This document shows, one piece after another, positions 5,995 to 10,823 of a stretch of DNA of 10,823 nt. Below the pieces are notes generated by a model. It saw only the letters and a list, made by a program, of their open reading frames with translations. It searched no databases and was not told the DNA's origin. A program made the position numbers and the translations under genes. Source of the stretch: CAYZQE01 sp964480635 (GTDB taxonomy: Bacteria > Pseudomonadota > Gammaproteobacteria > GCA-001735895); the NCBI GenBank assembly GCA_964480635.1, contig CAYZQE010000083.1, positions 1-10,823 on the forward strand. Reading direction: 5' to 3'. Numbering within the stretch: position 1 is the stretch's first letter; every line of letters starts with the position of its first letter.

Positions 5995-6061
5995 AGCCTG
6001 CTTGGCTATAGGCGTCTGACGCCCTCAACTGTTATCTTTTTTATACCTTTTTAAGAGTGCA
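5947..6061 (+). promoter_or_regulatory. trp leader RNA with alternative pairings (attenuator region)
   Basis: Seen directly: (a) a 1:2 hairpin CAAGC-T-GGC (5978-5986) with GCC-T-GCTTG (5996-6004), eight pairs and one U-U mismatch, holding the Trp codons and trpL stop; (b) a downstream hairpin GGCGT-CTG-ACGCC (6011-6023), plus a 4-bp alternative GCCT (5996-5999) / AGGC (6010-6013) that would disrupt both; (c) a perfect 11-bp complementarity TTAAAAAGGTA (5960-5970) / TACCTTTTTAA (6044-6054), extended by ACACT-C/GAGTG (5949-5953 / 6055-6059) after a 6-A bulge; (d) a competing match of 5962-5973 with GTTATCTTTTT (6031-6041). The trpE Shine-Dalgarno AAGAG (6053-6057) lies inside helix (c). The U-run 6037-6042 starts 13 nt after hairpin (b), too far for a classical terminator. 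Regulation by tryptophan is secure by analogy; the mechanism is inference. Confidence 0.65.
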
Positions 6062-6066
6062 TCATC

Positions 6067-7566
6067 ATGAATATTGATCAATTCGAACAACTCAAGCAAC
6101 GCCATAATCGAATCCCTTTGGTTAAAGAAGTCTTTGCTGACTTAGACACGCCTTTATCGACCTATTTAAAACTTGCTGATACGCCCTATTCATTTTTATT
6201 TGAGTCGGTGCAAGGTGGCGAAAAGTGGGGGCGTTATTCAATTATAGGCCTAGCATGTGATACCAGAATTCGAGTTATAGGTAAGCAGTTTCAAATTGAA
6301 AAAAACGATAAAATCATCAGTTCTAAAATTTGCGCTGACCCATTAGCCGAAATAGAATCGTATCTGAATTCTTTTTCAGTGCCTGAATTAGACTGTTTGC
6401 CTCGTTTTTATGGTGGTTTAGTCGGGTATTTTTCTTATGACACCATTCGTTATATCGAGCCAAAACTCGCGGATTGCCCCAACCCAGATTTATTAGAAAC
6501 ACCCGATATTCTACTCATGCTCAGTGAGCAAGTGATTGTGTTTGATAATTTGTCATCACGCATGTTTATTATTATTTTGGTTGACCCTGAGCAAGATAAT
6601 GCATATCAAAATGGTCAAGACGAACTGTGTAAAATCGCCAAAAAACTAAGTCAAACTCAATTAACCATTAAAGCCGAAGCACAAGAAAAGCCAGTCGATG
6701 AATCAGATTTTGAATCAGGTTTTACCGAGCAAGGCTATAAAGATGCCGTAGAAAAAGCACGACAATATATTATTGATGGCGATGCCATGCAAATCGTATT
6801 GTCACAACGCTTATCCATTCCCTTTACCTCAGAGCCCATTAATTTATACCGCGCATTACGTGGCTTAAACCCATCGCCTTATATGTATTACTTAAATTTG
6901 GGTGATCATTATGTCGTGGGTTCATCGCCCGAAATTTTAGTGCGTTTAGAAAATGAAAAAGTCGAAGTTCGACCGATTGCAGGTACCCGACCACGTGGTG
7001 CTAATGCGGCAGAAGATAAAGCCTTAGAAGAAGAATTGTTGTCAGACCCCAAAGAATTAGCGGAGCATTTAATGCTGATTGATTTAGGGCGAAATGATGC
7101 AGGACGTGTGAGTGAAACAGGCACTGTTGAACTGACTGAAAAGATGATTGTAGAGCATTATTCTCATGTCATGCATATAGTCTCTAATGTTGAGGGGAAG
7201 CTGAAAAAAGGCATGTCTGCCATGGATGTGCTTAGGGCTACTTTTCCTGCTGGGACGGTATCCGGAGCGCCTAAAATTCGAGCCATGGAAATTATAGATG
7301 AACTTGAACCCGTAAAACGCGGTATTTACTCTGGCGCTATTGGTTACTTATCGTGGAATGGCGACATGGATACAGCCATTGCCATTCGCACCGCTGTGAT
7401 TAAAGATAACAAATTATCAATTCAAGCAGGAGCGGGTATTGTGTACGACTCTATTCCTGACATGGAATGGAAAGAAACGATGAATAAAGGCCGCGCTATT
7501 TTTCGAGCGGTTAGCTTAGCAGCTTCGGGGTTAAATCCATCTAACCCTTGTGCGGAGGATAAATAA
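6067..7566 (+). CDS. trpE: Anthranilate synthase component I
   Basis: TrpE converts chorismate and ammonia (delivered from glutamine by TrpG) to anthranilate, the first committed step of tryptophan synthesis. The N-terminal segment has the feedback-inhibition motif FLFESVQGGEKWGRYSIIG (43-61), with S47 equivalent to the inhibitor-binding serine of the LLES motif. The chorismate-binding domain follows, with NPSPYMYYL, SSPEILVRLE, RPIAGTRPRG, LIDLGRNDAGRVS, HIVSNVEG, FPAGTVSGAPKIRAMEII and IQAGAGIVYDS all intact. The protein has 499 residues, normal for stand-alone TrpE. The ATG is 9 nt from AAGAG (6053-6057), which can be masked by the leader helix. The stop overlaps the trpG start (TAATG). 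The feedback motif distinguishes it from PabB, and the trp context confirms it. Confidence 0.97.
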   Translation: MNIDQFEQLKQRHNRIPLVKEVFADLDTPLSTYLKLADTPYSFLFESVQGGEKWGRYSIIGLACDTRIRVIGKQFQIEKNDKIISSKICADPLAEIESYLNSFSVPELDCLPRFYGGLVGYFSYDTIRYIEPKLADCPNPDLLETPDILLMLSEQVIVFDNLSSRMFIIILVDPEQDNAYQNGQDELCKIAKKLSQTQLTIKAEAQEKPVDESDFESGFTEQGYKDAVEKARQYIIDGDAMQIVLSQRLSIPFTSEPINLYRALRGLNPSPYMYYLNLGDHYVVGSSPEILVRLENEKVEVRPIAGTRPRGANAAEDKALEEELLSDPKELAEHLMLIDLGRNDAGRVSETGTVELTEKMIVEHYSHVMHIVSNVEGKLKKGMSAMDVLRATFPAGTVSGAPKIRAMEIIDELEPVKRGIYSGAIGYLSWNGDMDTAIAIRTAVIKDNKLSIQAGAGIVYDSIPDMEWKETMNKGRAIFRAVSLAASGLNPSNPCAEDK

Positions 7567-8159
7567 TGAGTCAACAATTAAAAGTATTAATGATTGATAA
7601 TTACGATTCGTTTACCTTTAATTTGGTGCAATATTTAGGCGAGCTAGGTGCAGAGGTTGATGTGCGGCGCAATGATGAAATGACATTGGATGAAGTTAAA
7701 GCCAGTGATGCGACGCATATTATGATTTCACCAGGGCCATGTACGCCTAATGAGGCAGGTATTTCGATGCAGGTTATTGAAGCTTTAGGCGGTATTAAGC
7801 CAATTTTAGGCGTGTGCTTGGGGCATCAAAGTATCGGGCAGGTGTTTGGCGGTCATATCATTCATGCAAAAAAAATCATGCACGGTAAAACATCGATGAT
7901 GCATCATAACAGTACCGGTGTATTTAAAGGCCTAACTAACCCATATCAAGCAACACGTTACCATTCATTAGTTGTTGATCAAGGTAGCTTACCAGAGTGC
8001 TTAGAGATAACCTCATGGACACAAAATGAAAAGGGTGAAATGGATGAAATTATGGGATTAAAGCATAAAGAGCTCAATATTGAAGGCGTGCAATTTCATC
8101 CTGAGTCAATATTAACTGAGCATGGGCATGATCTACTTAAAAACTTCCTAAAACAGTAG
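7566..8159 (+). CDS. trpG: Anthranilate synthase component II (glutamine amidotransferase)
   Basis: A class I glutamine amidotransferase that hydrolyses glutamine and channels ammonia to TrpE. The 197-residue protein shows DNYDSFTFNLVQYLGELG (11-28), the oxyanion-strand motif SPGPCTPNEAG (55-65), the nucleophile elbow GVCLGHQ (82-88) with C84, and the catalytic HPES (178-181) with H178 and E180. It is free-standing rather than fused to TrpD as in E. coli. The start overlaps the trpE stop by one base, and a strong GGAGG (7554-7558) inside trpE serves it, so equimolar production with TrpE is likely. In many bacteria such a TrpG also serves 4-amino-4-deoxychorismate synthase (as PabA); that is possible here but cannot be shown. 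Confidence 0.95.
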   Translation: MSQQLKVLMIDNYDSFTFNLVQYLGELGAEVDVRRNDEMTLDEVKASDATHIMISPGPCTPNEAGISMQVIEALGGIKPILGVCLGHQSIGQVFGGHIIHAKKIMHGKTSMMHHNSTGVFKGLTNPYQATRYHSLVVDQGSLPECLEITSWTQNEKGEMDEIMGLKHKELNIEGVQFHPESILTEHGHDLLKNFLKQ

Positions 8160-8189
8160 TTTAGCGTTATTAAAATAAGAGAGTTATAA

Positions 8190-9203
8190 ATGAATATTCA
8201 GCAAGCCATTAAAGCAGTCACAGAGAATACCGATTTAAATCGAGATGAAATGACGGCTGTTATGACACAAATTATGACAGGTGAAGCCACTGATTCTCAA
8301 ATTGGCGGTTTTTTAATTGGTTTACGCATGAAAGGTGAAACGGTTGATGAAATTACCGCCGCCGCTTCAGTGATGCGTGATTTATCAACTAAAGTGAATA
8401 CGAGCGCTGATCACTTAGTTGATACTTGCGGTACAGGAGGCGATGCATCAGGAAGTTTTAATATTTCTACCGCCAGTGCCATTGTGACAGCCGCTGCGGG
8501 TGCTCATGTGGCTAAGCATGGTAATCGTTCGGTATCGAGTAAATCAGGTAGTGCTGATGTTTTAGAGTCAGCGGGTGTTAATTTAGATATAACGCCAGAT
8601 AAAGTGGCTGATTGTATTGATAAGGTAGGCGTTGGTTTCTTATTCGCACAAAAACATCATAGTGCCATGCGTTTTGCCATTACGGCTCGTAAAGAAATGG
8701 CAGTCCGTACCATATTTAATGTATTAGGGCCTTTAACCAACCCCGCATCTGCACCTAACCAAGTGATGGGTGTGTTTGCTAAAGAGTTAGTAACGCCTAT
8801 TGCTCACGTGCTAAAAGAGCTAGGCAGTCGTCACGTTATGGTCGTTCATTCAGATGATGGTATGGATGAAATTAGTGTTTCTGCGGCAACGACCGTCGCC
8901 GAGTTAAAAAATGATGAAGTGACTACTTATAGCATTAAACCTGAAGATTTTGGGCTAAAAATTGCAACTATTACTGAGCTTAAAGTAGACAGTTCTGATG
9001 AGAGCTTAGCCATGATTCAGGGCGTATTAGATAATAAGCCATCAGCAGCTAAAGACATTGTTTGTTTAAATGCTGGCGCTGCAATATATGTCTCTGGCCT
9101 AGCAGCAACACATCAACAAGGTGTCGAAATGGCCAGTAAAGCGATTGCAGACGGTAAGGCTCAAACAACTTTAGATAACTTGATAAAGGCTAGTAACTCG
9201 TAA
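8190..9203 (+). CDS. trpD: Anthranilate phosphoribosyltransferase
   Basis: TrpD transfers the phosphoribosyl group from PRPP to anthranilate, the second tryptophan-specific step. The small N-terminal helical domain (1 to about 65) contains QIGGFLIGLRMKGET (37-51). The PRPP site is DTCGTGGD (78-85), followed by NISTASA and the second signature KHGNRSVSSKSGSADVLE (109-126). The 337 residues match monofunctional TrpD. Purine-rich AAGAGAG (8177-8183) precedes the ATG. The 30-nt gap from trpG is the widest inside the operon, and its stop overlaps the trpC start (TAATG). All expected motifs are present. Confidence 0.97.
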   Translation: MNIQQAIKAVTENTDLNRDEMTAVMTQIMTGEATDSQIGGFLIGLRMKGETVDEITAAASVMRDLSTKVNTSADHLVDTCGTGGDASGSFNISTASAIVTAAAGAHVAKHGNRSVSSKSGSADVLESAGVNLDITPDKVADCIDKVGVGFLFAQKHHSAMRFAITARKEMAVRTIFNVLGPLTNPASAPNQVMGVFAKELVTPIAHVLKELGSRHVMVVHSDDGMDEISVSAATTVAELKNDEVTTYSIKPEDFGLKIATITELKVDSSDESLAMIQGVLDNKPSAAKDIVCLNAGAAIYVSGLAATHQQGVEMASKAIADGKAQTTLDNLIKASNS

Positions 9204-10009
9204 TGTCACTATCTAAAGCCCCTGATATATTACAAAAAATTATTCATACTAAGCTTGAAGAGATTGCAGCTCGTTCTAAAATTATTTCGTTAGAGCAACT
9301 AAAAGAAAATGCGAAGTTAGCTGATTCTGTTCGTGGCTTTACGCAAGCATTATTAGTTAAAAATGCTGAAAATCAATCTGCTGTCATTGCAGAAATTAAA
9401 AAAGCATCACCCAGTAAAGGAGTGATTCGTGAAAATTTTGAACCAGCTGACATTGCGAAGTCGTATGCCGAAGGTGGTGCAGCATGCCTTTCTGTTTTAA
9501 CCGATGAAGACTACTTTCTTGGGTCTACTGATTATTTAATTGCAGCAAGAGCAGCCTGTGATTTACCCGTTATTCGCAAAGACTTTATCATAGATGAATA
9601 TCAGGTGTATGAAGCAAGAGCGATGTCGGCTGATTGTATTTTATTGATTGTTGCTGCTTTGGATGATGAGCAATTAACAAGTTTGCATCAATTAGCACAA
9701 GAGTTAGGCATGGATGTTTTGGTTGAAGTGCATAATGAAGAAGAAATGAAGCGTGCTTTGCAGCTAGATTTGAAAATGGTTGGTATCAATAACCGTAATT
9801 TAAAAACCTTTGAATTGAGTTTGCATACGACAATTGAATTAAAAAATATGGTGCCTCAAGGATGTTTATTAATCACAGAAAGTGGCATTTTAGATGAGAA
9901 TGATGTGGTTTTTATGCAGGATCATGACATTAATGCTTTTTTGGTCGGTGAGGCATTTATGCGAGCTGATAACCCGGGTGTGGCGCTAAAATCGTTATTT
10001 TTTAGCTAA
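9203..10009 (+). CDS. trpC: Indole-3-glycerol phosphate synthase
   Basis: TrpC closes the indole ring of CdRP with loss of CO2 and water to give indole-3-glycerol phosphate. The TIM barrel carries AEIKKASPSKG (63-73) with E64 and K66, the general-acid strand RKDFIIDEYQ (125-134) with K126, LVEVHNEEE (173-181) with E175, GINNRNLKTFE (194-204) with N196 and R198, and ITESGI (224-229) with E226. At 268 residues it is the single-function enzyme, not the TrpC-TrpF fusion of enterobacteria. trpF, trpB and trpA are absent here and must be elsewhere, as in other gammaproteobacteria with split trp genes. Its ATG overlaps the trpD stop. It ends two bases from the convergent crp stop with no proper terminator between. 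Confidence 0.97.
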   Translation: MSLSKAPDILQKIIHTKLEEIAARSKIISLEQLKENAKLADSVRGFTQALLVKNAENQSAVIAEIKKASPSKGVIRENFEPADIAKSYAEGGAACLSVLTDEDYFLGSTDYLIAARAACDLPVIRKDFIIDEYQVYEARAMSADCILLIVAALDDEQLTSLHQLAQELGMDVLVEVHNEEEMKRALQLDLKMVGINNRNLKTFELSLHTTIELKNMVPQGCLLITESGILDENDVVFMQDHDINAFLVGEAFMRADNPGVALKSLFFS

Positions 10010-10011
10010 AA

Positions 10012-10659
10012 TTAACGCGTCCCATAAACGACAATGGTTTTGCCTTGAGCGCTAATTAAATGGTCTTCTTCAAGGGTTTTTATGACTCGACCAGCCATTT
10101 CACGAGAGCAGCTCACAATTTTAGCAATTTCTTGTCGAGTAACTGAAATTTGCATGCCATCGGGGTGAGTAATCGCATCAGGTTGATGAGCTAAATCAAT
10201 TAAAGTTCGAGCCACGCGGCCGGTCACATCCATAAAGGCGAGGTTGCTTACTTTGCGGCTTGTTGCACGTAAGCGATTGGCCATTTGAGACGATAATTGA
10301 AAGATTATTTCGGGGTTTTCTTTAGTGAGCTTTAAAAATTCAGAGTATCGAATTTCAGAGATTTCACAATCAGTACGGGCTCTAACACCTGCGCTGCGTT
10401 TAATGCTTTCTTCAAATAAACCCATTTCGCCAAAAAAATCACCGGCATTAAGGTAGGCTAAAATAAGCTCATTGCCATCTTCATCTTCAATGATAACGCT
10501 GACAGAGCCATCTATTATATAAAATAAAGAATCAGAATCGTCACCGGCATGAATAATGGATGCCTTTTTTTTGTACTTTTTAAGGTGACAGTGCTTTAAA
10601 AAATTCTCTAATGCGGGGTTTTCCTTAGGGGCTTTTTTTAAAATGGGAGATATAGACAT
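10012..10659 (-). CDS. crp: Cyclic AMP receptor protein, Crp/Vfr type
   Basis: A global transcription factor of the CRP/FNR family, 215 residues. The cyclic-nucleotide-binding beta-roll (about 20-120) contains GDFFGEMGLFEE (73-84), with G77 and E78 for the ribose, and R88-S89 for the phosphate. T133-S134 in the long helix match E. coli T127-S128, which contact adenine, so it should bind cAMP. DVTGRVARTL (144-153) leads to the DNA-binding helix-turn-helix VTRQEIAKIVSCSREMAGRVIKTLE (173-197), whose R186, E187 and R191 match the operator-reading R180, E181 and R185 of E. coli. Overall it most resembles Pseudomonas Vfr, which also lies beside trpC. The start is ATG with a poor Shine-Dalgarno. Only 42 bp separate the start from a probable IS end, so its promoter may be altered. 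Confidence 0.93.
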   Translation of the reverse strand: MSISPILKKAPKENPALENFLKHCHLKKYKKKASIIHAGDDSDSLFYIIDGSVSVIIEDEDGNELILAYLNAGDFFGEMGLFEESIKRSAGVRARTDCEISEIRYSEFLKLTKENPEIIFQLSSQMANRLRATSRKVSNLAFMDVTGRVARTLIDLAHQPDAITHPDGMQISVTRQEIAKIVSCSREMAGRVIKTLEEDHLISAQGKTIVVYGTR

Positions 10660-10701
10660 AATTAGAATTTGTTCTTATTTTTTATTACAATAACATATTG
10701 T

Positions 10702-10823
10702 GAGACCTTTGCACAAAACAGAAACTCATAAAAACAACTGAAATTCGCCTGCTTTTCGTTGAAAAACTTGTCAATAGCTCGCTATTACCTGCATTTTTCG
10801 CCTCAATCAGACAAATTACATCT
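10702..10823. mobile_element. Probable insertion-sequence end (IS5-like), continuing beyond the window
   Basis: From 10702 the sequence starts GAGACCTTTGCAC, which I recall, unverified, as a terminal motif of some IS5-family elements. The stretch changes character from the AT-rich crp upstream region and contains the inverted repeat AATAGC (10773-10778) / GCTATT (10781-10786) and two similar motifs, CCTGCTTTTCG and CCTGCATTTTTCG, about 40 nt apart. No long ORF is seen before the edge, as expected for an IS non-coding end. The opposite end and target duplication are outside the window, so this stays tentative. Confidence 0.4.

Noticed and set aside
6011..6042. Classical 3:4 attenuator terminator
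   Set aside because: The GGCGT/ACGCC stem is 5 bp and ends 13 nt before the U-run; intrinsic terminators need the stem to abut the U-run.
6909..7124. Minus-strand 71-codon ORF
   Set aside because: It is antisense to the conserved chorismate-binding core of trpE; serine- and arginine-rich low-complexity content is typical of a shadow frame.
9994..10016. Terminator between trpC and crp
   Set aside because: The palindrome is almost entirely A/T with no usable loop and overlaps the trpC stop, so it is too weak to call.

Overview
The window is AT-rich bacterial chromosome carrying ordinary housekeeping genes. A gammaproteobacterium is the best reading. The Crp/Vfr-type regulator, the rpe-gph-trpE and trpG-trpD-trpC-crp gene orders (both familiar from Pseudomonas) and the small periplasmic cytochrome c all point that way. 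The long PurC and low GC fit a Thiotrichales- or Cycloclasticus-like lineage better than an enteric or a pseudomonad, but the genus is inference. A run of exactly 100 N (3163-3262) shows that this is a draft scaffold.

Left part (1-3295): the minus strand carries purC followed by a FAHD1/YcgM-type hydrolase that runs off the left edge. The plus strand carries purE-purK, divergent from purC across a 101-bp region with overlapping promoters. PurC, PurE and PurK act close together in purine synthesis: PurK and PurE make CAIR from AIR, and PurC condenses it with aspartate. The purK 3' end is lost in the N gap. A bidirectional terminator lies just beyond the gap.

Middle part (3305-5779): an RsmC/MTS-like methyltransferase lies on the minus strand with an altered catalytic motif (NIPA instead of NPPY). 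A 100-residue secreted monohaem cytochrome c follows with a clear promoter and terminator. Then come rpe and gph, tightly coupled.

Right part (5780-10823): a short intergenic region holds three related copies of a CGACTTCGACCCC repeat. Next is a tryptophan leader peptide missed by automatic ORF calling (trpL, MYTQKIKKVNNTSWRW, 5944-5994), then trpE-trpG-trpD-trpC, whose junctions overlap or are short. The trp leader RNA has a good 1:2 hairpin at the Trp codons. I see no classical terminator hairpin abutting the U-run. Instead, a perfect 11-bp complementarity joins the leader-peptide coding region to the trpE ribosome-binding region. crp/vfr converges on trpC with a 2-bp gap, and 42 bp upstream of its start begins what looks like the end of an insertion sequence, which runs off the right edge.

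I found no obviously new protein system. The most interesting points are the trp leader architecture, the repeat cluster beside it, the methyltransferase motif change and the probable IS end upstream of crp.
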